24,215 nt of DNA from the IMG/VR virus record IMGVR_UViG_3300020174_000075, positions 1 to 24,215 of that record; one strand, given 5' to 3'. Both the position numbers and the translations under genes were made by a program. Of this stretch, positions 1-6,762 are shown piece after piece. The number at the start of each line of letters is the position of its first letter. Position 1 is the first letter of the stretch. The stretch is from a virus. A model generated the notes under the pieces. That model worked only from the letters and a program-made list of their open reading frames with translations. It was not told where the DNA came from and made no database searches.

Positions 1-54
1 CCAATTAAGGCTGGTCTACAAAACTTCGTAAGCGGTGGCTTAAATTTTGGATAG
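1..54 (+). CDS. C-terminal end of an unidentified upstream gene (partial)
   Basis: The first 17 codons of the window are open in one frame, end in TAG at 52-54 and encode PIKAGLQNFVSGGLNFG. The next gene starts 9 nt later on the same strand, so this is probably the tail of another late structural gene. The fragment is too short to assign. A tail-tube or baseplate protein would fit the neighbourhood, but that is inference from position only. Confidence 0.5.
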   Translation, partial: PIKAGLQNFVSGGLNFG

Positions 55-63
55 GTGATTTAA

Positions 64-309
64 ATGGCAAAGAAAAGACAAAGAGCCCATCAGGTTTCTA
101 AGGGAGAACGCAGATCCCAAGATCCTAAATGGAGTAAACAAGCAAGAAAAGAATGGGTTGGTAGTACAGCACAAATGATTGCAAAGGTAAATGCATGGCA
201 TGCTGGCAAAAATGTAATGCTAACTATTGAAAACCCAAATAAGAATGAAACAAATAAAAAAATGATTCGTGTAAATGCGAATGACGTGTGGAAAAGAAAG
301 AGTGCATAA
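64..309 (+). CDS. Small basic hypothetical protein in the tail gene block
   Basis: An 81-aa protein very rich in Lys, Arg, Asn and Gln, with a highly charged N-terminus and no Cys, signal peptide or membrane segment. The start has an AGGTGA ribosome-binding site 7 nt upstream. Its stop overlaps the next start as TAATG (307-311), so it is translationally coupled to the gp26-like gene and is probably made with the tail proteins. I do not recognise the family. The basic composition could suit nucleic-acid or acidic-protein contact, but no function is supported. Confidence 0.8.
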   Translation: MAKKRQRAHQVSKGERRSQDPKWSKQARKEWVGSTAQMIAKVNAWHAGKNVMLTIENPNKNETNKKMIRVNANDVWKRKSA

Positions 310-1019
310 TGGCTTTACCAAGATTAAATGATTCCCCAAATTATGATTTAATTATACCATCAATGAAAAAAAGTGTGAGCTTTAGACCATTCTTAGTCAA
401 AGAAGAAAAGATTTTATTAATGGCTTTAGAATCTGATGATCAGAAACAGATTCTGAATACAGTAATTAATACTATTAAAGCTTGTGTAACTGAAGATATC
501 GATACTACAAGATTAACTACATTTGATATCGAATATATGTTTCTAAAAATACGAGCTAAAAGCGTAGGTGAAACATCGACTATTGTTATGAAATGTAATG
601 AATGTGAATCTAGTAATGATATTACATTAAATATTGATGATGTAGAAATAGAAGTACCAGACATCTCTAATACTATCGAATTGGATAACCAGATTTCTCT
701 TGAAATGAAATGGCCTACCTTCGATAGTATAGTTAGAGGCGATATTCTTTCTTCAGAATCAAGTGTAGATCAAATCTTTGGATTAATTAGATCAAGTATT
801 GATGTTATAAAAACAAATGAAGAAAGATTCTCTGCTAAAGATCAGACTGCTCAAGAATTAGATTCCTTTATAGAATCTATGAACAATCAGCAATTTACTA
901 AGGTAAGAGAATACGTAGAAAAAATGCCTAAGCTAACACATGATGTAGCTTTCTCTTGTAAAAAATGTAATCATCAAAACAATATTGTAGTAGAAGGAAT
1001 GCAAAGTTTTTTCTCATAG
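309..1019 (+). CDS. 26: gp26/gp51-type baseplate hub / tail assembly chaperone (zero-frame product)
   Basis: A 236-aa protein resembling the T4 base plate family that contains gp26 and gp51. The hallmark N-terminal stretch around residues 19-41 (SVSFRPFLVKEEKILLMALE) is present. Two CxxC pairs (C96/C99 and C217/C220) probably form a zinc ribbon. The start is the ATG at 309, fused to the previous stop as TAATG; an in-frame codon at 288 lies inside the upstream gene and has no advantage. It precedes a tape-measure-like gene, the position of lambda G/GT-type tail assembly chaperones. The last codons contain a slippery heptamer (1007-1013), and a -1 frame extends to 1201, so a longer 297-aa product is likely. 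The family assignment is strong; the exact T4 equivalent (26 or 51) is less sure. Confidence 0.85.
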   Translation: MALPRLNDSPNYDLIIPSMKKSVSFRPFLVKEEKILLMALESDDQKQILNTVINTIKACVTEDIDTTRLTTFDIEYMFLKIRAKSVGETSTIVMKCNECESSNDITLNIDDVEIEVPDISNTIELDNQISLEMKWPTFDSIVRGDILSSESSVDQIFGLIRSSIDVIKTNEERFSAKDQTAQELDSFIESMNNQQFTKVREYVEKMPKLTHDVAFSCKKCNHQNNIVVEGMQSFFS

Positions 1020-1106
1020 GTCTATCTCATGAGACACTTGTAAATTATTATAGGACGAATTTTCAGTTAATGCACCATTATCACTATTCGTTGACTGAGA
1101 TAGACC
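1007..1106 (+). promoter_or_regulatory. Programmed -1 ribosomal frameshift signal (slippery heptamer plus stem)
   Basis: The heptamer T TTT TTC lies at 1007-1013, in phase with the gp26-like frame (AGT TTT TTC TCA TAG). Five nucleotides downstream begins GGTCTATCTCA (1019-1029), which is perfectly complementary to TGAGATAGACC (1096-1106): an 11-bp stem closing a 66-nt loop. Heptamer, short spacer and downstream structure are the standard parts of a bacterial -1 frameshift site. Slippage keeps Phe-tRNA paired in both the P and A sites. The alternative frame is open from 1013 to a stop at 1199-1201. Confidence 0.8.
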
Positions 1107-1201
1107 ATATGATACCATGGGAAAGAGAAGTATATCTTGATATGCTAATCAACCATTTGAAAGAAGAACAAGCAAGGCAGGAACAACAGGGACGGGTATA
1201 A
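1013..1201 (+). CDS. -1 frameshift extension of the tail chaperone (GT-like C-terminal part)
   Basis: In the -1 frame, 62 codons follow the slippery site without a stop and end at TAA 1199-1201, overlapping the ATG of the next gene (TAATG). The resulting fusion would be 235 + 62 = 297 residues. The extension contains IPWEREVYLDMLINHLKEEQ, a helical, charged segment that looks like real protein, and it has no credible start of its own: its first ATG (1070) lacks a ribosome-binding site and would give only a fragment. In lambda-type tails the frameshifted GT product links the chaperone to the tape measure. By analogy this segment may bind the major tail tube protein or the product of the next gene. 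Confidence 0.78.
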   Translation, partial: LIGLSHETLVNYYRTNFQLMHHYHYSLTEIDHMIPWEREVYLDMLINHLKEEQARQEQQGRV

Positions 1202-2814
1202 TGGCAACTCTAGATGACGTAACTCAAAAATTAAAAGAAAATAATATAGAAAATCAGTTAGGTCATGAAGGCACTCGACTTGAGCTTACTAAGATCGGTA
1301 TAAGATTTGATAGATTCTTCAGTATGATGAGCATGCAAAAATTGAAGAACTTGGAAACACAAAGAGAAGCCAAAAAAAAGTTACCGGCAATACCCCAGCC
1401 AAAATCCAGTACAGGTGGAGATAGCGGATTTAGTTTACTTGGCGGATTAACGGGTCTTGGTGCAATAGGAGCTACCGTAGCAGGCATTGTGGCATCGTTG
1501 ACAGATTTAGATGCAGCAATTAAAGCATTAAGAATAGGACAAATTGCAAAACGTCTAAATGATACCCGAAAGGCACTAAACACTAGATTTACTACATTTA
1601 TTGATTCCATTAGAGATTTTGGGAAAAGTATAGCAGCCTTTGGTAGAAATCTTAAAAATCTTTTAATTATTCCAGATGAAACTAAAACATTATTTAAAAA
1701 TATACCTAACAATTTTTTACAGGGATTATATAGAATATTAGGATTAGGTGTTGATGGTAAACCTGTCGTAGATACATCAGAGGGTGTTAAATCATTTTCA
1801 AAGACCATACAAGCAATTCGAACCTCTATATCAAATTTCTTAAAACCGGTTACAGATCTTTTTAGCAATACAGAAGGTGAAGGTAGAATTTCAAAAGCAG
1901 TTGCCCCTATTACAGAATTTTTTGATGGATTGTCTAATAAAATAGGTTCTATTACTAAATATTTCCCTACAGTTAATTTTGAAGCTTTAAAGGGGATATT
2001 AGGTGGTGGAGAGGCCGGCGGCGGCATAATTGGATTCTTCCAAAAAATTATATCAGCACTTGATCCTATTTTAACGCCTCTTAAAAAGATAATCGGATTT
2101 GCACTTAGACCATTTTTCCAAATTATTATTTCTGCAATTGATTTCTTTGTAGGATTTTATGATGGATTTATGGAAGGGGATAATAAAAAATTATTAGATA
2201 GAATTAAATCGGGAATCGAAGGTGGTATAAAAGGAGTTATTAAAGGGTTTACAGAGGCTATAGATTTATTGTTTATTAAATTGCCGGCATGGTTTGCTGA
2301 TAAACTAGGATTTGAAGATGCATCGAAAAAACTAAAAGAGTTTAGCCTAACTGCATTGGTCGATCCTGCATGGGAAGCAGTAAAGAATTTCTTTAAAGAA
2401 GCATTTGCTAATCCTACTAGTAAAATTAGACAAGTTACTGCTAGTGTTGGTAGTATGTCTGAGCGACTTACAAAATATATCTTAAGAAACACTTTACCTG
2501 ACCCGAACGTTGAACGGGCATGGTATGATCCTACGCGACTAGCAGTTATGGGTATTCCTAATTCTGTATATGAATATGCTGGATATACTAAAAATGATAA
2601 AGGGAAATTTGTATTAAAACCAGATACAAATATTAGGGCAGAAAAGTATGAAGGCGTTCAAGGATTAAGATCGGCAGTCCCACCTGGACCAGGCGGATCC
2701 GCGCCAATTATTTTAGCACCATCAACATCGACATCGTCAACAACAAATGGATTTTCTCTTCCAGGAAATGCACAAAGCCCGGTTGATGCATCAGATATGC
2801 TATTATCCCACTAA
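1201..2814 (+). CDS. Probable tail tape measure / baseplate hub protein (gp29-like role)
   Basis: A 537-aa protein with a helical, charged N-terminus (about residues 1-65, coiled-coil-like), then a Gly/Ala-rich hydrophobic segment (about 76-103) and further hydrophobic stretches near 270-330 and 345-375 alternating with amphipathic helices. The C-terminus is Pro/Ser/Thr-rich and low in complexity. Long helical proteins with internal hydrophobic segments directly after a frameshifted tail chaperone are the usual position and look of a tape measure. T4 gp29, which sets tail length, is of similar size (about 590 aa). I see no enzymatic motif such as a lysozyme or peptidase. The start overlaps the frameshift-frame stop. 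The role is inferred from position and composition rather than from clear homology. Confidence 0.6.
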   Translation: MATLDDVTQKLKENNIENQLGHEGTRLELTKIGIRFDRFFSMMSMQKLKNLETQREAKKKLPAIPQPKSSTGGDSGFSLLGGLTGLGAIGATVAGIVASLTDLDAAIKALRIGQIAKRLNDTRKALNTRFTTFIDSIRDFGKSIAAFGRNLKNLLIIPDETKTLFKNIPNNFLQGLYRILGLGVDGKPVVDTSEGVKSFSKTIQAIRTSISNFLKPVTDLFSNTEGEGRISKAVAPITEFFDGLSNKIGSITKYFPTVNFEALKGILGGGEAGGGIIGFFQKIISALDPILTPLKKIIGFALRPFFQIIISAIDFFVGFYDGFMEGDNKKLLDRIKSGIEGGIKGVIKGFTEAIDLLFIKLPAWFADKLGFEDASKKLKEFSLTALVDPAWEAVKNFFKEAFANPTSKIRQVTASVGSMSERLTKYILRNTLPDPNVERAWYDPTRLAVMGIPNSVYEYAGYTKNDKGKFVLKPDTNIRAEKYEGVQGLRSAVPPGPGGSAPIILAPSTSTSSTTNGFSLPGNAQSPVDASDMLLSH

Positions 2815-2837
2815 AAGAAAAGGGAGCCGAAGCTCCC
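2813..2837 (-). terminator. UUCG-loop intrinsic terminator ending the gp32 transcript
   Basis: Read on the minus strand, GGGAGC-TTCG-GCTCCC (2837-2822) is a 6-bp GC-rich stem with a cUUCGg tetraloop, followed by TTTTCTTTT. This is a textbook intrinsic terminator and of the kind common in T4. It would stop leftward transcription from gp32 before it enters the convergent tail genes. The U-tract overlaps the last bases of the tape-measure-like gene. Confidence 0.85.
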
Positions 2838-2845
2838 TAATCCCC

Positions 2846-2870
2846 GACTACCGAAGTAGTCTTTCTCCTT
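2846..2870 (+). terminator. Second tetraloop hairpin, terminator for the rightward tail transcript
   Basis: GACTAC (2846-2851) pairs with GTAGTC (2856-2861) around a CGAA loop and is followed on the plus strand by TTTCTCCTTTATT. It lies just past the end of the tape-measure-like gene and would terminate the late rightward transcript. On the opposite strand it is also a UUCG hairpin but lacks a U-run there. The 120-nt intergenic space therefore holds one terminator per direction. Confidence 0.65.
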
Positions 2871-2935
2871 TATTGTGTACCAACTTTTGTCCGAATCTTA
2901 TTCAGCGACTAGGCCTAATTGGTTGGCTTACCTAA

Positions 2936-3841
2936 TTAGTCGTCATTTGCCAATCGTGCAAAATATGACATAGTATCTTCATCACCAGATGTATCAATCT
3001 GCTCTGCCGTTACTGGCTCTGCCATACGTGGCTGAGGTGCTGGTACAGGTTCATTAATCATGTTTTCCTGCTTAATAGTATAAGCACCTGCAGTTGATTC
3101 TTCACCAAGAACACGCATTAACTTTGCTTTTAGTTCATCATACGTTTTGTAGTTCTTTGGATCTGTAAACTCACTGAGATTATGTAGTTGGTTATAAACT
3201 GATTCCAACTGGGATTCATTTCCTTCATATAGACCAGATGGGCTAGCAAACTCAGACTTATCATAATTACGATAACCTTCGACTTGACGGATCTTTAATT
3301 TAAAGTCTGCGCCTTCCCAAAAATCAAACGGGTTAACAGGATTTTCATCTGCAAATTCTGGCTGCATAGAATCCATGATTTTATCAAAGATCTTTTTACC
3401 AAACTTATAGATGAATACCTTGCCTTCATTCTGTGGTGCAGAAGGATCTTGAAGAACAAGAACATTCGTCACATAGTGAAGACGACGCTTTTGGTCACGA
3501 GCTTTCTGCTTATCAGATTCTACACCCGAGTTCCAAAGGCGCGAGTTAAGTTCCCCGACTGGATCAGTTTGACCAATAGAAGTAAGGCTGTTTTCGATAT
3601 ACCATTGACCAGTTGGTCCTTTGAATCCGTGATCCCAGTATCTGACCCAAGGTAGTTCTTGATCTGCTGCTGCTGGGAGGAATCGTAGTACTGCATATCC
3701 ATTACCTGCCTTATCTACGGTTGGCTTCCAAATCCGATCATCTGTATATGATTTCTTTTCAGTACCACCACCGGTAGATTCCGCTGCTTGTACTAGTTTC
3801 TGGATTTGGTCACGATTACGTTTTAGATTTTCGAATGTCAT
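2936..3841 (-). CDS. 32: gp32-like single-stranded DNA-binding protein
   Basis: A 301-aa protein, the same length as T4 gp32. It coats ssDNA in phage replication, recombination and repair, and contacts the polymerase and helicase-loading machinery. Visible parts: a basic N-terminus (LKRNRDQ) for cooperative binding, a central OB-fold core with typical motifs (AVLRFLP, VRYWDHGFKGPTGQWYIENS, YVTNVLVLQDP, FIYKFGKKIFDKI, NPFDFWEGADFKLKI) and an acidic C-terminal tail ending SYFARLANDD, the usual protein-interaction tail. Unlike T4 gp32 it has no Cys, so the T4 zinc site is missing. It sits alone behind its own TTTACA-17-TATAAT promoter and ahead of a strong terminator. gp33 is the next gene upstream, a neighbour also in T4. 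Confidence 0.95.
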   Translation of the reverse strand: MTFENLKRNRDQIQKLVQAAESTGGGTEKKSYTDDRIWKPTVDKAGNGYAVLRFLPAAADQELPWVRYWDHGFKGPTGQWYIENSLTSIGQTDPVGELNSRLWNSGVESDKQKARDQKRRLHYVTNVLVLQDPSAPQNEGKVFIYKFGKKIFDKIMDSMQPEFADENPVNPFDFWEGADFKLKIRQVEGYRNYDKSEFASPSGLYEGNESQLESVYNQLHNLSEFTDPKNYKTYDELKAKLMRVLGEESTAGAYTIKQENMINEPVPAPQPRMAEPVTAEQIDTSGDEDTMSYFARLANDD

Positions 3842-3880
3842 TTGTATTTCCTTGTATTTGCTGAAGTATTAAACTGAATT

Positions 3881-3909
3881 ATTATACCGTATTTTCGTTG
3901 TTTTGTAAA
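3881..3909 (-). promoter_or_regulatory. Early-type promoter for gene 32
   Basis: On the minus strand, TTTACA (3909-3904), a 17-bp spacer and TATAAT (3886-3881). The predicted transcript starts near 3874 and gives an untranslated leader of about 33 nt before the gp32 ATG at 3841. It is one of ten matching promoters in the window. Confidence 0.85.
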
Positions 3910-3925
3910 CATATTATATATCGAT

Positions 3926-4165
3926 CTATTCAAAAAAAGCTGAGTCCAATGAATTTGTTTTTGGAAGAAAATTTAAAGCCATAGCTTCAGCTTCTAATTT
4001 CTCTTTTATGATAGGTGATATAAATTTTCTTACATCTTCAGGATCAATTTCATTCCTTTCACAAAGATGTAAGATAGTATCCATATAGGATAATTTCGTT
4101 TCGATTACTGTTGCTTCGATAAGCTTAGTAAATTTTGACTTGGTCAAAAAGTTATCTTCAATCAT
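3926..4165 (-). CDS. 33: gp33-like late transcription co-activator
   Basis: A 79-aa protein. In T4, gp33 bridges host RNA polymerase (beta flap) and the DNA-loaded sliding clamp, so that polymerase carrying gp55 fires at TATAAATA late promoters. The helical core (KLIEATVIETKLSYMDTILH, then ERNEIDPEDVRKFISPIIKE) has the look of marine T4-like gp33 proteins, and the hydrophobic/acidic C-terminus LDSAFFE resembles the clamp-binding tail. It is shorter than T4 gp33 (112 aa). The start overlaps the upstream stop as ATGA. It lies directly upstream of gene 32, as in T4, which supports the call. Confidence 0.85.
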   Translation of the reverse strand: MIEDNFLTKSKFTKLIEATVIETKLSYMDTILHLCERNEIDPEDVRKFISPIIKEKLEAEAMALNFLPKTNSLDSAFFE

Positions 4166-5298
4166 TTATCTAATACCTTTAATAGGATTGTGTCTGAGTT
4201 TAATCTACCATTTGGAATAGTTGTCTTAGTGGTAAGCTTCTTCCATTCGGTATCGATTTGCTTAACGGTCTTAGTTAGAACACCTGGTAAAAATTCATCA
4301 GGCTTACGTAATCTAACTGTTCGACTATTCACAGTATCGATATTCTTAATTGTAGTACCAGAAATTTCGAATCCACCAACACTCTGTGTAATGTATTCGG
4401 TAAGCATCCTGGATTTTGTATTAAAGGTATACAATCTGATTTTGCCAATAATTTGTATAGGACTAATTGAAACCAATTTAAAATTAGAATCTTCAGATTT
4501 GTATTGTACCTTTGAAACTTGTTTGTCTGCTGCCTTAGGCTGTTTGACTCTCGTCTTACGTTGTGCCTTGGCAGCAGACTTAATCCTATCAAGATCGAGG
4601 AGCATTTCCTGACAGGACTTAATGCGGCGATTGAGTTCGGGCCTTTTCAAATGTGAGTAACCCTCGACGGCATCATCACAACGCTTATGATAAGCATCTT
4701 CATAATCTACCAACCATCCCTCAATCACCTGGCGGACAGGCAATGTTGCCGATCCTGCCAAACCGTGTTTCTTAAATAAACTATAAACGTCGATAGTAGT
4801 TTTTTCGCCGTCTATCCATTGATCTTCTAACCCAAGAAGATCCTGCATAATAGTATTACTAATCTTATTCTTAAGCCTTTCCATAGGCGAAATACTAGGA
4901 CGTGCATCAGAATCGTTCTTTTTAATTAGCTTATCCTGGTAAATTTCTTTACCAAGGGAAATCATCTCAGAAGTCCATTTTGATAGTCCCGATGAATAAG
5001 CCTTAGACTTATCATCGTCATCCTTCTTCGGAGCATGTGTCAGCCAGAAGGCTGTTGCTGCACGTGAAGGATGTGAATAGAAATGATATTCAGGACAAGA
5101 CATAATATACTGTAGATTAGCAGATTTTTTATGTTTTTCTTTAAGATAGTTTTTCAGTATCTTAGATATATCAGAATTCGACATTTCAGTTTGAAAATAA
5201 TATAGAACCTGATCGAAGCCTTTTTCAATTGGTACAGCACTTAGTCCGAAACGACGACGTGTTGGTACCACTTTCTTTTGCTTTTTTCTAATAGCCAT
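4162..5298 (-). CDS. Conserved-looking hypothetical protein upstream of gene 33
   Basis: A 378-aa soluble protein with a very basic N-terminus (residues 1-16, RKKQKK...TRRR). A second basic linker (about residues 243-265, rich in Lys/Arg/Gln) separates a mostly helical N-terminal two-thirds from a C-terminal part that looks beta-rich. There is no signal peptide, membrane segment or recognisable catalytic motif. It is the first gene of an early-type transcription unit that also contains gp33, so a replication or transcription role is possible. T4 has the helicase loader gene 59 at this spot, but I see no resemblance to it. Function unknown. Confidence 0.85.
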   Translation of the reverse strand: MAIRKKQKKVVPTRRRFGLSAVPIEKGFDQVLYYFQTEMSNSDISKILKNYLKEKHKKSANLQYIMSCPEYHFYSHPSRAATAFWLTHAPKKDDDDKSKAYSSGLSKWTSEMISLGKEIYQDKLIKKNDSDARPSISPMERLKNKISNTIMQDLLGLEDQWIDGEKTTIDVYSLFKKHGLAGSATLPVRQVIEGWLVDYEDAYHKRCDDAVEGYSHLKRPELNRRIKSCQEMLLDLDRIKSAAKAQRKTRVKQPKAADKQVSKVQYKSEDSNFKLVSISPIQIIGKIRLYTFNTKSRMLTEYITQSVGGFEISGTTIKNIDTVNSRTVRLRKPDEFLPGVLTKTVKQIDTEWKKLTTKTTIPNGRLNSDTILLKVLDK

Positions 5299-5334
5299 AA
5301 TATTTGCTCCTCAACAAAATTTTATTATACAAGC

Positions 5335-5363
5335 ATTCTACCATAGATTCAATGGAATGTAAA
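5335..5363 (-). promoter_or_regulatory. Early-type promoter for the 5298/gene 33 unit
   Basis: On the minus strand, GGGGG then TTTACA (5363-5358), a 17-bp spacer and TAGAAT (5340-5335). A GAGGAG ribosome-binding site precedes the ATG at 5298. The -10 differs from consensus at one base, as in two other copies here. Confidence 0.75.
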
Positions 5364-5373
5364 CCCCCTATTT

Positions 5374-5733
5374 TCATCCACGCCTCATTTTTGCGTATAT
5401 TTCTGGGTTATCTCCTCGACCGACCGGTACTGTGTTTGACTTGTGAAGAGTGGCAAGACCGATGATGTATTCGCCTGAGTATTCATTAGCTTTTGTTTTT
5501 CCCTGGATGGGTGTAATGACGTCCGACGTCGGGACGCTGAAACGTGTTTCTGCATAATTCGGAACACTCGAGCCATTTGATTTATCCTTATCTTTGAGTT
5601 GATCTGGATGAACACCCATTTTCCGAAGCCATTTGTTATGCTCTTCTAAAGCTTTCTTAAAGCCAGGTGCATTTTTCATTTTACGTTTTTTAGTATTAAG
5701 ACTAGTCATACCACGGACAAGATGCATACTCAT
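5374..5733 (-). CDS. Hypothetical protein of a type common in marine T4-like phages
   Basis: A 119-aa protein with a basic N-terminal half that includes LNTKKRKMK and HNKWLRKMGVHPDQL. The C-terminal half is Ser/Thr/Pro-rich, with a conserved-looking NYAETRFSVPTSDVITPIQ stretch. No Cys, membrane segment or catalytic motif is seen. The MSMHLVRGM...LNTKKRK opening looks familiar from marine myoviruses, where it has no known function. It overlaps the upstream stop as ATGA and is the last gene of the unit beginning at 6276. Confidence 0.8.
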   Translation of the reverse strand: MSMHLVRGMTSLNTKKRKMKNAPGFKKALEEHNKWLRKMGVHPDQLKDKDKSNGSSVPNYAETRFSVPTSDVITPIQGKTKANEYSGEYIIGLATLHKSNTVPVGRGDNPEIYAKMRRG

Positions 5734-6023
5734 TTACCGCACTCCTTTTCCCAAGCATTATACCAAGACTCTGCAGATCCTACAATCATATTAGTATAGA
5801 CTATTGCATAACCGGTACCAGCTTCTAGATCTTTTTTACGTATTTTATATTTGTGGGGATGCTTAATATCATCCCAGTTTTCTAACATTCGCTTGCATAA
5901 AAGATCGAAGTCACCGTCTGTAAGAACGCATTTATTTTGTTTGTAATAAAGGTACGATGACATACAAAAGAATGGTACCAGACGATGAATACTAATGTTT
6001 GCTATATCCGGATATACAGACAT
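5730..6023 (-). CDS. Hypothetical protein with a helix-turn-helix-like segment resembling the ligase Ia domain
   Basis: A 97-aa protein when started at ATG 6023, one base after the upstream stop and preceded by a GGGG-containing stretch; an in-frame codon further upstream at 6074 lies within the preceding gene. Residues about 23-42 (YLYYKQNKCVLTDGDFDLL) resemble the YY...D...SDxEYDxL signature of domain Ia in NAD-dependent DNA ligases, which recognises the nicotinamide half of NAD+. No adenylation domain follows, so it is not a ligase. The resemblance is short and may be superficial. Coupled on both sides to other small genes. Confidence 0.75.
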   Translation of the reverse strand: MSVYPDIANISIHRLVPFFCMSSYLYYKQNKCVLTDGDFDLLCKRMLENWDDIKHPHKYKIRKKDLEAGTGYAIVYTNMIVGSAESWYNAWEKECGK

Positions 6024-6024
6024 A

Positions 6025-6276
6025 TTAACCCCAATCGGATTCGTATGACGCCTGCTCGCGTGCGCGATCCCCATAGTGTTCGTCTAGATACTTTGGAGCA
6101 TCTGTCCAAGCATTAATGTTGACTGAATCGTCACCGCGATCTTCTTTAGCAGTAACTGAATAATCCCGAACCTTAAAGTTACGCTGCATTTTAGCATTGA
6201 ACTTTTTGCTGGCTTTGCGAATAGCTTCTAGACGCTGTTCCTGGGACATATTTTTAGTGATAATAATTTTAGACAT
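6025..6276 (-). CDS. Small charged hypothetical protein
   Basis: An 83-aa hydrophilic protein starting MSKIIITKNMS. The start at 6276 is preferred over an in-frame ATG at 6303: the promoter -10 lies at 6312-6307, so the transcript starts near 6300, and a GAGGAG ribosome-binding site sits just upstream of 6276. The N-terminal half is helical and basic (RLEAIRKASKKFNAKMQRNF); the C-terminal half is acidic (WTDAPKYLDEHYGDRAREQ). There are no Cys residues, membrane segments or known motifs. It is the first gene of a three-gene early-type unit with 5730-6023 and 5374-5733. Function unknown. Confidence 0.8.
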   Translation of the reverse strand: MSKIIITKNMSQEQRLEAIRKASKKFNAKMQRNFKVRDYSVTAKEDRGDDSVNINAWTDAPKYLDEHYGDRAREQASYESDWG

Positions 6277-6306
6277 TTGGATCTCCTCTTCCCAATTATT
6301 CATACT

Positions 6307-6335
6307 ATTCTATCATAGTTTTATCCAAATGTAAA
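6307..6335 (-). promoter_or_regulatory. Early-type promoter for the 6276 unit
   Basis: On the minus strand, a G-run then TTTACA (6335-6330), a 17-bp spacer and TAGAAT (6312-6307), followed by a polypurine leader (GGGAAGAGGAG) shared with other promoters in the window. Confidence 0.8.
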
Positions 6336-6349
6336 CCCCCTAAATCGAT

Positions 6350-6613
6350 TTAATTTGAATAAATTTTATAAAGGTGATCTTCAAAAGCTTCTACTTTTTC
6401 AATCCGATTAGGCCAGAGGATATATTCTTTTTCAGGATTTTTCTTAAGATTATTGAGGAGAGGAATAATAGCATTATAAAGTTTATCCAATTTATCTTGT
6501 GTTACAGTAGCAGTGCTAGCAACGCTTTCTACCTTTTGCGTAGCTTCTTGTACAGCTTGTAGTTCGGATTCATCTACTGCTGTAAATCCGAAATCGAAAA
6601 AATCATCAGACAT
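6350..6613 (-). CDS. Small acidic helical hypothetical protein
   Basis: An 87-aa protein. The ATG at 6613 (MSDDFFDFG) is chosen because AGGAGG lies 7 nt upstream and because it overlaps the end of the preceding 47-aa membrane-protein gene; earlier in-frame ATG codons lie on or before the ribosome-binding site. The N-terminus is acidic and aromatic, the middle (about residues 15-60) is predicted helical and coiled-coil-like, and the end is mixed. No known motif. It is the last gene of the group behind the late-type promoter at 7162-7169. Function unknown. Confidence 0.8.
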   Translation of the reverse strand: MSDDFFDFGFTAVDESELQAVQEATQKVESVASTATVTQDKLDKLYNAIIPLLNNLKKNPEKEYILWPNRIEKVEAFEDHLYKIYSN

Positions 6614-6749
6614 TTCCATTCCTCCTTGCATTCATGTATTGAACAAAGCAGACCCAAGTTAAGATAGCCCAGAAAATATTATACATTAATCCTTGGCTTA
6701 TTGGATAGGAAAACATACCTACCATCACATAATCATACCATCTTAACAT
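6606..6749 (-). CDS. 47-aa single-pass membrane microprotein
   Basis: An ORF of 48 codons starting MLRWYDYVMVGMFSYPIS and ending in ARRNGNV. An AAGGAG ribosome-binding site lies 6 nt upstream of the ATG. One hydrophobic aromatic segment (about residues 20-38, GLMYNIFWAILTWVCFVQY) should span the membrane, followed by a positively charged end, which suggests that the C-terminus faces the cytoplasm. It starts 13 nt after the secreted protein gene and overlaps the next gene, so the three are co-expressed. A lysis accessory or superinfection-exclusion peptide is conceivable, but nothing in the sequence proves it. Confidence 0.7.
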   Translation of the reverse strand: MLRWYDYVMVGMFSYPISQGLMYNIFWAILTWVCFVQYMNARRNGNV

Positions 6750-6762
6750 TGGGTCTCCTTAA

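Noticed and set aside
1019-1106. The 11-bp inverted repeat as a transcription terminator
   Set aside because: The loop is 66 nt and no U-run follows; its distance from the slippery heptamer fits a frameshift stimulator much better.
1263-2027. Long minus-strand ORF (254 codons) opposite the tape-measure-like gene
   Set aside because: It is the mirror of a real gene, with low-complexity hydrophobic and Ser/Pro-rich composition, no ribosome-binding site and no neighbours on that strand.
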